Source of the DNA: Nepenthes gracilis
Taxonomy: Eukaryota; Streptophyta; Magnoliopsida; Caryophyllales; Nepenthaceae
Direction of reading: 5' to 3'
DNA length: 64,000 nt
Assembly (NCBI GenBank): GCA_033239525.1
Contig: BSYO01000033.1
Span: 921,501-985,500 of the forward strand
The notes under the pieces: generated by a model
The model's input: the letters and a program-made list of their open reading frames with translations, nothing else
Databases searched by the model: none
Told to the model about the DNA's origin: nothing
In this document: piece after piece, positions 1 to 14,700 of the stretch
Layout of the letters: the number at the start of each line of letters is the position of its first letter
How positions within the stretch are numbered: position 1 is the stretch's first letter
Made by a program: the position numbers and the translations under genes

Positions 1-2748
1 TAAAAGGGGTTAAATGGTTATCATACTCTTTTTAAACACAAAAAATATAATAAAATTAGATAATAGATTTAATGTGTAATTCAGTACTACGAAATTTGCT
101 AAACACTAAAGTCTAACCTAATAAGTACCCCGTTAGACAATTGTTATGGTAAAACACTTTATAACATGGTATATAAAAACATATATATTCTACCAACTAT
201 TTAATTAAAACCTCTAACAATCCTAAAGTCTCACGGTTGAAAACATAATTCTGCACAAGCAATAGACGCCACGCAATTATGTGAGGCATAGAGTAATATG
301 GTATTAAATAAAGTATATTAAAAATAAAATATCTAACATTTATATGATATTTGTTATCTAACATCATATCATATTTAAACATAAAGCAAATAAATAAATA
401 ATATAACTCCCTCTCAACCATAACTCTCTTTTAGAGAATAAACATCTCATCTTTAAGCAATACACATTACTCCCCTTAATTATTGTATAGCTCTCCCATT
501 TTTTGTCACAAAATGACAAAAGGTAACTTAGGAAATAAAAAGGTAATAATATAGTCACAACAAAAGAAAAGTGATATTAATAATAAAAGAAACTATAAAA
601 TGACCCCACTTGTTTCTGGGGATACTAATAGCTAAGATAGTCCTAAACAATTAATAATAAGATATTTCCATTTTGATACAAAATGATTGCAATGAAAAAA
701 TGACAATACTTAGTTAAATATAAGATTGGAAGAATATAATTAAAATTATGATACCATGGAAACAAAGTGGGACATAGCAAAATAATTTTGACGTTGACTA
801 TAAAATTCACAAGCACAAAGCTTTTGCTTCAATAAAATGTTGCACAATAATAGAATGAAAGGCATAGATATTTTTACAAAAATAAATCTAAGAATCTTAA
901 TTCACATACAATATTTACATATACGAGATAAAATATTTTTGTATCAAAAGATCAAAATTATAAGAAAATTAGTTGAGCATGTATTGTCCAAAACTTTTTG
1001 AGATTGATTTAAAAATATACTTCAAATATAATACACACAAGATCAACTCAAGATACGAAATACATAAATTATTACACATGTAGTGAATATATAGAATATA
1101 TTTCTTAGATGAAAAAGTTAAACTTAATCAGTTAATAATCATAAGTAAGAAAAAAAATATTACCAAATTTGATAACAAAATATTCAACATTCAATACTAC
1201 TAAAATATGAATTCAAGGCTCACAGCTGAACGTACAAAGTATCCAACATTGAAATAATATACTCCAAAACAGGATAATCAAAATACATTTTGAACATCCT
1301 CAAACTATTTCCTTGAAAAATCTTCTTAGTGTCTAAAATCCATATAAGTTACATTTGAACTCGCTGATATGAATGATTAGTAAAATTTGGTAGAAGTGTA
1401 CCTAGTACTTATCAAAGTATGTATTATTTTATATATATGGATATAATAAATAAACATGTAATGACCTTTTATTTCAGATTTCATCCATTTTGAATGACAG
1501 GTTATTATCTTTGCTCTTGGTCATTTCCCCCTTCTCCCTCTTTTGCTGTGCAATTCTGCCATTAGCATCATTTTCACATTGAAGATTCCTAATTATAATT
1601 TGTTTAAATTTAATAAATAGTAAAAGTAAAGAATACAAGAATGCATAATATATATAAAGTATATTTTTTTTAGAAATAAGTAAAACATGATTTTAGAAAA
1701 ATATAATTAGCTTTAAAATAAATCCGAAGTAATAATGAAATATAACACGAGAATTTTGACAATAAAAAAAAATTTAACAGCTAATTAGTTTTTGAGAAAA
1801 ATATTTTAGACTTATCTAATTAATGAAAGTAATGTAATATGAAGGTCAATTTAAAACTCAAATAGTATATATATGCCGAACCTCAATTATTACCCCTGTT
1901 AAAGAATTTTTTGAATTTGTTCACACAATGGAATTAGATGAATTTCAATCTTCTTATCAGATTTACTTTATTTGCTAATAAATTTTCACATAATATCAAA
2001 ATTCAATATCCACACCACTAATCTCAGATCAAGTGTTCACAGTCTTAAACAAGAATATAAATAATGGAAAAAAAATGTTACAGAAGAAAACCTTGACAAT
2101 GTTATTTTAAAAAAAAATAGTTTAATTTTCTCTAACAATGAATATCTTTTACTTAGATAATGAGAGCGCAAAAGTTTATGTCCAATTCTCTATATTTATT
2201 TGATGAAAAAAAAAGAAGTACCTGTAAAATATGCTTAAAATAGGTCAAAATTCTCATATATGAAAAAAAGTAATACCCCAACACTCATGCATTGCACACA
2301 TTGGTGTAAAGGTAATTGCAAGGCAACACATGAGTACGGTATAGATGTTAATCAAGCATTGGTGTTCTAAATCAATTACATTCATAGTTGATATAGGTAC
2401 TTATGAGGTGTGGATATTTTATACAAAATATACTGATATGCTATATCAGTGCATATTAAACATAAATATTTTGGACATAATATGCTTATACATTAGACAA
2501 ACATGTATCAAGTACTAACATTTTGAATAAAATATGTTTCTATGCATAACATTTGTGCATCATGCGTGGAAATGTTAGGGGTTGAACCCTTGCAAAAGTT
2601 GCAGGCCCTTGTCATTGGGGTGACTCCCAGCCTCCATTTGGATTTGGCATCCTGTTTGTTGGGCTTAATTTCAAAATTCTGACTTGGCCTTCATTACCAC
2701 TAAGATTTGGCATCTCAGCTTCTTATGGTTCTCTCTCTATAATTTCAG
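1..2748. other. AT-rich DNA, presumed intron 1 of the SEP-like gene
   Basis: No coding sequence recognised on either strand. SEP genes have their MADS-domain exon upstream of the exon found at 2749, and no sequence encoding a MADS domain was seen here, so this stretch is most simply the 3' part of a long first intron. It ends in a good pyrimidine-rich acceptor (ctctctctataatttcag) at 2731-2748. The short ORFs on the - strand at 197-558 are AT-rich, of low complexity, and look like chance. Confidence 0.6.
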
Positions 2749-5700
2749 TATGTCGGGAACGCTTGAGAAGTATCAGAAGAGCAACAATGGTGCTCCCGAC
2801 GCAAATGTATCTCCAGGACAGGCTCTGGTAAATTCTATTTTCTAAATACACAAAAGTGAAGGATTTTAGATATTTCTATAAATTGACGAAATTCGAGATT
2901 TGACTAAATCAACTTTATGAAAAAAATCATGGACTGTATTCTCAATCTCTCAGAAATCCTTGATAACATTATATTTGAAATCCGATGAGGAGTGCATATT
3001 CTGACAAAAAAATCATAAGTGAATTGATATGTTAAACTTAAGACGAACCCGCTAAAATATGACTTCTAATTGAGTTTTGAGTATATATTTTTCACTTTGT
3101 ATCCATCTCAAACATTCTAGCATTAGGTTACATTGTGGTTGATCTTGCAACTCATGGTAGGCACTTTCTGTAGACATGATATGCGTTCTATTTAAGCAAG
3201 TTTGTGGGGATTATATCAAGATAGTGGGGTTCGCAAAACAAAAATTGCTTATATTGAAAATGTACGTGAAACTAAATATTACTTTAATGTTATGTTTATA
3301 GTAATAGTAAATATGTAAATTTGATATTAGTTACGAAAAATGATATAATGTAACCAAACATAACGAAATTAGGCAGGATGTTCCATGTCATATTGGACTT
3401 GGTTTTTTTTTTTTTTTTAATTCTATAAAATTAAAATGATGAGAATTAATTTTCAAAAACATTAGATATGTAAAAGTTTTAACAAAATTATACAGCATGG
3501 TGCTTTTTGGATAAGTCCACAGTCATTACTTATAGTCTAGTTTTTAATCATGGATACTTAAGTTAGCATATTTCATATTTACTAGTGGAGAAACCAAGGC
3601 TTGAAAATTGGAGAACAGAATTTGTTTGAAATGACAAATGTGCGAGTTAAGATGTCGTACGTCTATAATTGAGGTGGCTAGACTAAGATGTAAACCAATT
3701 ACATGAGGAGTTGAATTCTGTATGTTTGCAAGGCAAAATATGGCATTTGATTTGGCTAATAGACAACATATGTATTACTCAGATAAGGATCTCATTAATC
3801 CCTAACTGCTCCAATTTAACTTGACCATGGTGAAAGTAATTCAACTAAACTACCACACTTAAGTATGATAATAATAGAAACAACATATGACTTCTTTACA
3901 ATATAACTATAAAATCACATGTGACTTACCATTCTCAGGCCATGCAATGTCGAAATCCTTTACAAGGCAGTCCTATTATACTGATTATAAGGATATATGA
4001 TTTATCATATACGGACATACAATAAACACGGTATAAGAAGTATTTGATGATATATAACGTAAAGAATCAGATAAATTAAATGCTAAGGCTGTTTGTGCAT
4101 TCGGGAGGAAAATCAAATAATTGAAGATAAACAATCAACACCTAACCCACACAAGAATGACACTTATTAAAAAATAGCAAAAAAGAGGGACCTAATAAGT
4201 GTAAGAAGAAAAATACGTGCACAGATAGCAATAAGAATGATGCCTTATGGGCACCACTAATGTGCCAGCAGCTATTTGACTTTTACATTTGATGGATGTA
4301 TAATTAATATTTGTGTACCAATTTATATATAAATAGACTTTTAATATCATTTTACATATCCTTTAAAAATTTTAAGAGATGAGAGGAAAAGAAAAGTGAA
4401 TAAGAGGGAGAAAGCAAACGAATGTAATTCTAGAGTCAATTAAGTAAGATTTTTGATAAATTATAAAAAGGTAAGCACATTTTAAGCTATTTTTTGTCCT
4501 TGATGCCGAAATTTCAGGAAAAAAAAATTTTATATTTCATTCTTATATTTGGTATCATTATTTGTCTACCCCATGCATGTGATCATATGATCTCTTAATT
4601 GTTTGGTTTGCATGTATTGTCTTTTTCTTATCGATCTCTCAGGTTTTGATATTATTTGTTCAAGGTATATTAATTATTTAAAGTTTTCTAAAATTTATTG
4701 AAAAAATCTATTTATATGTTCTTATTATATAAAAATTTTTAGAAAGTTCTACTTTGAAGTTTGTCAAATAATTTTTCTTCTATAGTTTGAAATTATATTA
4801 ATTTGTGTAGAGTTTTTTTTTTATTTGATAAGAATAATTGTAGATAATTAACATAATATATTTGAATATATTTTGATAGATTGAATTATAAATGAAGGTT
4901 ATTACTTAATATTTACATATTAAAAAAATAATGCTTATTTTTATCTATAGTATATGTAATATATAGTCAACCTATTTAAAGGTTTTGAATAATGGTGTAT
5001 TATATAGACTATGGGGTAAGAATTTATAATTTGACTTTTAATATTCAACCCAATTCAGTTAAATTTATCATTGATCATTGAATATTAATCATTCTACATT
5101 TTGCATATGATTGTTGATATGTTGCCCTCCTCATGTTTTGCCATGTACATCCACACATATATTTATATTTTGTTAATATTTAGACTTATTTTTATTATAT
5201 TTGTCACTTTTTAATTAATTGACATGATTTATTTATTCGTAATAAAAGTAGGACGAGTTTTTTTAATGATTAGCTAGAAATTATCTTTATTATATTTGTG
5301 AATTCACAATATAAATAAGAAAACAATTAGAATAATATTTAGTGTTGGCATTTGAAATGTCTGAATATTTTAATATTTAACTGATGGGCCTTAAATTGTG
5401 GATTGTATGATGATGATATTAGACTGTAAATTATAGATAATTTTCCTTCACGTTATATGCGAATCAAGGCAAATCAGAAGAGTTTTGACTGAATCCTACG
5501 ATTATATATATTTTATTTGAATATATTACAGGATTAACTAATGGTTTGTATAGCCACTCGATTTGATTTGATTAAAAATTTTATGTTATCATCTATATTT
5601 ATGATTTGATGCTTAGATCTTGACACTGTGACTTGTGTTCGTGTAGGAGTTCAGCAGTCAGCAAGAATATATAAAGCTCAAAGCACGTTATGAAGCCCTG

Positions 5701-8700
5701 CAAAGGACACAGAGGTGAGTACTGCACTAGGAATAATGAGCTCCATTTTCAAGGGATAATTTTATCATATATTAAATGAATGGTTTTCGTCATATATTTA
5801 CTGAACATAATTATATGTTGTAGATGTCATATATAAATTCATATTTTATAAAATTATTACCAAACGTTCGCCATTCAATTGAAATTAGCAGTTTAAAAGT
5901 TCTTTGGCATAGGGCTTTTTTTCCCTCCACAATTATTAGGAAGACTTACATGTTTCCTTTTGAATTTACTGAGGAGTCATTAGAAAGAATGAAGCCCTTC
6001 ACTTGCAATACTTCATGCAAATTTTGGGACCATGTGAGTCAATCTTAAAAATTTTTTTATTGGTCTTCAATCTTATCAGAAATCTTCTCGGTGAGGATCT
6101 TGGATCTTTAAATAATAAGGAGCTTGAGTCCCTTGAAAGACAACTTGACATGTCATTGAAGCAGATCAGATTAACACGGGTATGTAAGCAATATAAAAGT
6201 ATATACTATTGAAATTTTTTATATATTATATCTATTTTAGCAAAAGTGGGGAGCCGTCGAGTGCCCCATCCAAATAGTATATATAGATAATCAGAACTTA
6301 TATCAAAGTTGGGACTCAGACTTTGTAGCAAGCACCATTTGATAATTTCAATAATATATAATAAAGTCTTAGATTCAAAAGCCATTTTTTTAAAAGTAAC
6401 TCCATGATAAATCATCACCTGAATAACAAATATTCTAGAGTAAAAAAAAATTTTTTTTAATCAAAATACCAATTTAATAATAAAATAAATAGTCATATAT
6501 TAAAAGCCATAAATCATAAATATTTTACTACCCGAAAAACTGATTAATTGTTTGAAATTACAATGAAACGACAACTGAAGTGAAACCTAGGACTATTCTT
6601 TCAAATTGTCCATCTTTAACCCTTTAAGAGATTCAAACCTACTAATTTAAAGGATTAGTAAATGATAGTAATAGTAAACCTAATATTATGTAAATACATA
6701 TAATTTATATATACAGATATTTATGAATAAAATATATGAATAGATAAAAATAACGATCAAATATTGAAGTATCAATAAAAATATGAAAAAATTGTATAGA
6801 AATATAAAAATTAATGATTGATAATAATCTTATTAATAAATATCAAATTTTGAAGATGGGGTTATAATTACTTCTATATAATCAAAAGTCATAGCCACTG
6901 TACATAATTCGTAGATAAATTGACTATATATTATTTACTTTAATCGTAGTTAAATATCACTTTTTGATTCGTAAATGTTAGATTTATAAATAATATATTA
7001 AGATATATCTGAATATATTCTATTAATTATTTATAATTATTCTCATTTAATCTAAATAAAAAATTATGTATCAAAAAATAAATATATGAATTTTTTCTTA
7101 TATTTGGAAAACAAATCATATTTATAAATTTAAACAGAGTTATCACCAAATATATGTATAAAAGAGATATATAATGATAAATTCTAAAAATTTTTAATAT
7201 TTTAAGATAATATACTTAAATTAAGGTATAAGTCTTCAAAATCTAATGAATTTAAAGTAAAACTAGTATACATGCAATATAATCTTAAAAGAATTAAAAA
7301 ATATCATATATATAAATATTTGAATAAGAATTGATTGTAATTTTTCTAACAATTTAACAATAAATAAAAAATAGACTTTAAATGCATTTTTCTTAACCTA
7401 AATTATCAAAGATTTACTTTAATCACTTCAAATTTATTTCTTCTCTTTTCCTATTTTTCTCCTCTGTCTTCTCCTTCTCTCATTGTCTCTTTTTTGTCAA
7501 AATTTTATAAAAAATATGCAAAAATTAATAAAAAACTTTTATCAGACGTGCGATACTAAAATAAATAAACACGATCTTTTTTTATGTGCACATTAGCTGT
7601 GGCAATTTTGCCAAAATTTACGCTTATACATAACTCTTATACCTACCTAGCATCATTCCAGGCTACTTCTTACTTTTCTTAACCAAAATAAATTTTTTTC
7701 TTAAAGTTTTTACTAAATTGAATTAATTATAGATATTTTAATTCATATTTGGCATCTGGGTACTATAAGGGTACTTCTTAATTTTAATGTTTGTAATGTA
7801 ACAAGATCATGAAGTTTTGTTGCACCATACTTCAAAGAGAGAATCTCATCTCTAAATTTGTTAAAATGTTACAGTTTCAAAATTACTACTTTAAAATTGC
7901 TTTTATGAGTCACAATACATAGATATTTTGTCACAATATAGACTATAACAACATAAAATTGATCTAAATATTTAGAATCAAATTGCTGCATAAAACTTGT
8001 AAATAATTTCATAACATGTATAAAAATATAATTATCCTAAAATATATCAAATTTGCTTTGATTTAATCTCTATCTTTACTAATCTACTCACGAGTATACC
8101 ACCATCACATATAAGTATAAAAAACTAAAACTTTGTGTTGGCTCTAGGCTGTATTGTAATAATTTTTACTTGCCAAAAATGTGCTCCACCACAAAGTCAT
8201 TATTTCTTGCAAACATGCCCAAAATACATATTAAATATTAAAATTTCACAATTTTTCATGCACACACTCACAAGTTTAAAACTCATAAATACACCGAACT
8301 AATTAATCTCAAAGGTGATAAGGCATGGTAAGCTAAAAGTTCATCAAATAAATGGAGGATAATATAATAAATATCAATATGATAAATATATGACAAATGA
8401 GCAACTTAAAAAAATAAACTAAAGGTCAATAATAACTTTATTGACAAAGTAACATTTTTGAAGATTGGTTTTCATTCTATCTTCATAAATTAGAATAATA
8501 CTCTATTATTTAAACCCGTAGATACATTGTCTATATACTAACATTGTAGACTACGTGTTTTCTAATATTATTATTGATATATAGACTATAAAAAATCTTA
8601 TCTTGATATATTATAATATATCATAATATATATATATATATATATATTTATTAATTTTTTATAATAGTTCATTTAAAAGAAATCTATAAAAATCTCTACA

Positions 8701-11700
8701 AAACATAAATATTTTTTAGAATTTAAAAATCAAAGTTTTAACTTAATTTAATATAGAGATTCTTATGGATTCTTATGAAAATAATAGACATGCAAAAGAT
8801 TTTTCTGTAAATTCTTACATTAAAGGAAGATGCATGATGACATCTTTCAATACAGACTTTAAAAATTTTAAAATTTTTAAGAAAGTGTTATTAACTTAGG
8901 TACAAGTCTTCAAATAATTGAAATAATAGAACAAAAGAATACTGCATGCAACTTAAGCAGAAAGGGGAATACAATTACATACATGCATGAAATTTTAGAT
9001 ATAAAAATGTCAAATTGAGAACAAATTTGTAAAAGAAATTTGAAAGTTCATTAAAAAAATAAATTTAAAATTATATGTCTTATCTTAAATGTTAAGAATC
9101 CTTAGAGTTTTGTTTCAATTCCTCTTCCTTCTTATTATTTTTTCTTTGTCTTTCCTCTCTAAAAATATCAAAAATTAGTTGAAAAGGTAGATGAACCAAC
9201 TTATATATACAAATTGTTGCACTTATGCTAGTGCTTCCATTAGGCAAAAGGAAATTAATGGTCTCAAATATGCGTCATTTATACATTATTTTGTGTGCTC
9301 ATCTATTGGAATTGGTGCACAATCGTCCATCACGTGTTTTAGACGTGAGTTCTATTGCAATATGTGCATGAGCTTTCTCCCGGCAGACATCATGTGCCCC
9401 TTTTCTGCATTCTGTGCACAAATGCTGAATAAATATTCATCAAACACTGAATCAATTCTATTAAATATTTAGAGTATTATCCAAATCTAAAATTATACTT
9501 AACAATTTGCTAAAGTTGTATTATCCTTTAAATATTAATTTTTTAAATTAATATTTAAACCTCATATACGTGTGAATGAAAAAAATGATTCAGAAATCAA
9601 ACCTTAGGATATAAGACAAAAATATTTTACATATAATTAGTGATTCAAATAAAAAATAGTATAATATTTGATAAAATTTTTAAAGTAATATTTTAAGGGT
9701 ATCAAAGATGTTCTTTATATTATTCCTTTAAATTATATGACTCTTGAAAAATTTAGAGATTTTCATGAATTCAACAAATATATTCCAAATAATTTCCTTA
9801 TACTATGTTTTTGGAACTTGCTTAATTTCAGAAAAAAATCTTCCAAGCAGTATTTCTGACAACCTTTTTTTCCCTAATATTCTATATTTTCTTTTTCCTC
9901 TTTCCACGTACAGACCCAATGCCTGCTGGATCAGCTGAATGACCTTCAAAGAAAGGTACGACAACTCTCCAAAATTTCATCGTCCTTAATTTTAGTGTAA
10001 TTGTTATAATAAAGTTGTGAAAATATGACAAATATTCTAAAATTTTTATTATTTTTATTTCATTTTCATCTTTTACCTTTCCCTTTGTTATTCATAATTT
10101 TTATTTTAGTCATGGTATTATTCCATATAAGTGTGTTGCCCCATGCATCATTTTTAAAAGCTTCAAGATTGACATTTATTTTAATTTTCTTTCATCTTTT
10201 ATCTCTCCCTTTGTTATTCATAATTTTTATTTTAGTCATGGCATTATTCCATATAAATTTTTTGCCCCATGCATGTTTTTTAAAAGCTTCAAAATTGACA
10301 TTTATTTTAATTTTTTTTACACTTTAAAAGTTTTTTGTCATCATATATATTTTTTTTCAAGTTAACTTGATTCTTCACTTAGAATAGATATTTTACCAAC
10401 AATTTTAAAAATTAAAATTTAACCAATAATAAAATAAAAAATAAAAATTACGAACACCGTATTACTTTTCCTAATAAAATTGCATTTAAGCGCACGAGAA
10501 TTGTATACAGAGAACAACACATTAATCGCAAAATAAAACAGAAAAAAAAAAAAAAAAACTCTGCCTCCGTCATAAACAATACTAGCGTCTGCAAGATTGT
10601 AACGTGGCGAAAACTGATGTTTGCTTGCGCAGAGCACTCAAGGATGCAGCAAGGAGATAGAGTACAACTCTCAGGAAGAGGCAACTCACTGAGCCAAGGG
10701 TCACCTAAATGTTTTTTAACCAGTAAAGAGTGATTGCGTGTCGTACAATAAATAATAAATTTATTTTTTATAAAAAAAGATAGTAATTATACTGTGATAA
10801 GCACCTAAAAAATTAATTTAATTTAAATTTTGTAATGACTCACATCCGATTATGATTCAAATCCTTAAATTAATTTTTAGGCACCACAAATGAAATAAAA
10901 CCTTATTGCGTCCCGAATTTTGAATTATTGTACAGACTAGAAAACCTCCGATTTTTTGAATTGAAAAAAATCTCGAGCAAATTCGATCTCTATTTCTATG
11001 AACTTGAAACCTGTACAATACAAATTACAAATAAGGGTCAGAGATTAGTGAGATTTCTTTCACCGAAAACACTCCGACGCCTAAATTAGTAACATTCTGC
11101 AATGAACGGAAAGAGGACACACGCTTAAAGGTGTGCAGAAATATGCAGAGCATGTGGTGGGAGTGCGCTTATGCGAGGGTGGTGAATTGATAAGCGTTTG
11201 GCAAGAGGCGTGGCTCCATGTATGCACCGTAGCAGGTGGCTTACTCCCGTTGCCTAAGAAGGCTGAGGAGGTAGGATTTGGAAGTTGGTTTGGGGGTTTG
11301 ACTCGCACAGTGTTGAATCGATTATTCAGGATCCAATCCCCCCTCTTGTAGAAGGAAAGGAATTTTATAGGCTCCAAGGTGTGGAGCTTTGAGCGGGAGA
11401 ATTTAATTGTAGGGATCTGTCAGCCGCTAGCTGCTAATGGTGGCCGAAAATATCAGTTGTCATCTTACGGTGGCAAATGGACCGACTGGCGTTGTTAGCC
11501 ACGCCTGATCTACTCCTCGTGCAAGGATTGGACGAAACGCTACAGAGCGCAGCGCAAGCCGCTACTGGTAGGGCTAACCCTTTTGTCATTGGCTCGCTTT
11601 CCTTGTGCCACCTGTTGCTGCATTGATGAGCTATAGGTGGCGTTGATTGGCTGGGCATGTCGAGCCACCACATAGGATTTTCCAACTCTTGGGTAGATTT

Positions 11701-14700
11701 GATCGTTTGGACTGTTTCCTTCTGGATTGGGCCTCACATCTCATGGGCCTCGTTGGTACTGGACCCAACACTAGCCCCTCATGCCTAGGCTAACTAGTGG
11801 TCAAGGGTTGGCATGCCTTCCTCGGGCCCAGTTCATCGCTACTCGGCTTTCCTTGAGCTACGTTAGTCTTTGTCATCTTCTGCCTTTCCGTCTTTCCCAG
11901 GCGGTCAACCAGACCTTTCAGATGCTGTAGTGATTCGGCGCCTAGAATGGAAGGATTCGGACACTCGAGGTCACGTCGAAATTAGGGCTTTCCTGTTTTA
12001 TGAAAGACGTCCACGGGATAGCGTGTCCCATCAAGTGCGGGAAGGGTGCCAACTTGCTCATAAATAGGAGGGCTCTTCAACTAGTGTGGCTCATCCCTTG
12101 GCCAATTTTGGAGGAGCCATGTGAGGGCCTTGGTTCATCTCGCTTCGATGGGAATCCGTGAAGGAGCCGAGTGGACTAGCTGGAGATTCAAAATTCTTGA
12201 CGAAGACTGTCTTCATGCCCATACTGTGGGCGGTTCCTCATGCTAATGAGGGTGGTTTGCCTACTCTGTCATTGTCGTGTGTCTCCCCCCAGGCCATGGT
12301 GATCCCCAGTGCGCGGGAGGATCCTGGCAGAGCTACCCAGGGGCGCCTTGCCTCCGGTGTAGCACATTGCCTGTGATCTCCACTCCACTTGGATCATCAT
12401 ATGTGCCTTCTGGTGGGGAGGTGAAGGATGGAGTCTTTGTAGGGGAACGCAGGCCTTCTGAGTCTCTGCTGGAGACTTCTACTGCAGGTGTTGTTTCTTC
12501 TTTTGTGATTAACATTGGGCTAGCCCGCAGAAGCTGGCCAACATCTACTGCTCCAAGGCTCGGATGAGGCGATGGAGCTCCGACGGAGGAGCCGTGGGGA
12601 TCCCATGTGGATCACGCCCCCTCGATCTCATTCCAAGCATTTGGGGTAGTTGCTCTAGGGCTTAGGCTTCGGGCCGTATCTTCTTCTTTCATGTACTTTT
12701 ACAGTTATAAACAGTGTACTTGTAAATAAACTTTGATTAATAAAAGCAGTAACCCTTTGCCTTTATTCTTCTATCTTGTCGCATGCATCTTCTTTCCTTT
12801 TTGTCGTTTAGTTCATTCCTGGTTGCCTGAGGTCTATTCTGCCAGCGTCGCCCCTCGAGCCTCAATTGGGGCCGTCGATAGGGAGATGCGGTGCAAAGAG
12901 ACTATTGGAGCATGTTGTCTAGGGAAACCAAACGCCATTGGCGGGCATTGCATTTGCCAAATGTTATGATGCATTAATTGCGTGGGAGATCGCAGAGCGG
13001 TGCACCATAATGATTTGCTTTGGAAAGGCGTGTTGCTCCTGGGATCTGACACGTGGAGGGAGCCTACTTTTTTTTCTCGGCACGCTTTGTCTTCGGGACA
13101 CTGTCGTTTCAATGGAAGACTCTACTTATTTAAACGCCTGAGTTCCATCCAAACCTTTGTGCCCTTTTCCTTGCTACTTTGAGAGTGCTGAGTCTTTGCT
13201 GCGTCTGAATTTTTTTTTTCTTTTTACTCTCTTCTTGTGACACAGCTTCAATGGAGGGATCACCTTCCTCTTCTTCTAAATCTGGATCATCCTCTAGAGA
13301 ATCCATGAGGGACACTTCCGCTATGGGGATTCGTAGTGGGGTTGCACCAGACGCAGTGGTTACCGAAGGCTGCTATTCGGAGGCCTCCATTGTAGGACCA
13401 GTGTGGTTCCTAAGAGCGCCCCTGGCTTCGAGAGGGTAGGGGCGCCTACTTCTTCACAACGTCGCCGGCCTAGGGAAGTGGATTCCACACTCCATCGAGT
13501 CGCCCGTGCGGTTGAGGACTTGGAGGTCCGCATACAGGCTACGGCCAGCGCTGCTGAGCAAGCTCAGGCTTGTGTGGCGCATTTTGAACGAGCGTGGTCA
13601 GAATCTGAGGCGAGGTCCATGAGGCTCGCCACCACCAATATGCAGGCTCAAGACCGCATTTTGGCTCTTCAGGAGGAGCTTGAACATTTACGACTACAGT
13701 TCGGAGAGGAGCGCGCGTGGATGGTGGTTGAGTTGAGGTCAAGTTTTTTACCGGAGGACATCAGTCCTGCACTAGAAAGGAACTTCCAGGATGGCATTCG
13801 TCTCAGCTGTAGACTAGTCTCGCTAGAGGATCCGAAATTTCACGTCGGCATCCTAGACTCTCAAAACTCCAGTGCCCTGGCGCGTGCCGACCTGACGAAG
13901 TATCCTACCCCAGACACTTCTAAGCCCGAAAGGGGCTATTAGTTGTATCTCGCGGCCGCAGGCTGCTATAAAAAAGAGTTATTAATTAATCACATAATGG
14001 AACTTAGTACTTAACTGTACCATTTATTTTCTGTCGCTTACTATGCTTTAACGGTCTATTCTTTCTTGCGTGTGTTTGCTTTGGCAATCTTTCCATTGCC
14101 GTCCCTGGCGGTCATGATTCCTGCATTAAATGCAGGTGTGATAGTCAGGATTCTAGCAGGCGGCTTAAACGACATTGATCTGTAGTCTGGCAGGGGCCAT
14201 GATTGGCTGCTGCTTGGGACTCACGACGCTCCCGCTGAGCGGGCAGGTGGCCTGGTCATTAAGTGGAGGCATTGATTGAGCTTTCTCGCACTTTTGCACC
14301 CCGTGGCCTATTTAAGCGACGCTTCAGTGAAGTTCGCTTCCTTTATGCTCCTTGCGTTGAAGGCTTTCGGATTACCACAGAGAGGGAGAAAAAGAGCGAT
14401 GGCAAAAAGGAAAGGGTCCCCTTCTTCTTCTCGAGTTTCTCGCATTGCCCACCACAGGGTCAACAACACTGGGTTCGTCTTAACAACGAGCACCATCGTT
14501 GCCCTAATGGTGGACTACGAGATCCCCCGCGATTGGGCTTACCTTGCCCCTGGCTCCCCTGGCAGAGCCAATGCCCTTTCAGAGGACTTCGTCATGGTTT
14601 ATGAGCACTATCTAAATGGAGGGCTTTGTTATCCCATGGCGTGCGAGCTATACGCACTTGTCGAGGCATTGCATGTTCCCATTACAAAGCTTCACCCAAA

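Noticed and set aside
9191..9472. 93-codon ORF with several cysteines in the SEP intron
   Set aside because: No regular cysteine spacing and no domain; likely chance.
10025..10327. 100-codon hydrophobic ORF on the + strand
   Set aside because: It is produced by a tandem duplication of T-rich intron DNA; no start context, no family resemblance.
11133..11685. Several 65-98 codon ORFs on both strands
   Set aside because: They lie in the LTR of element A and have no domain.
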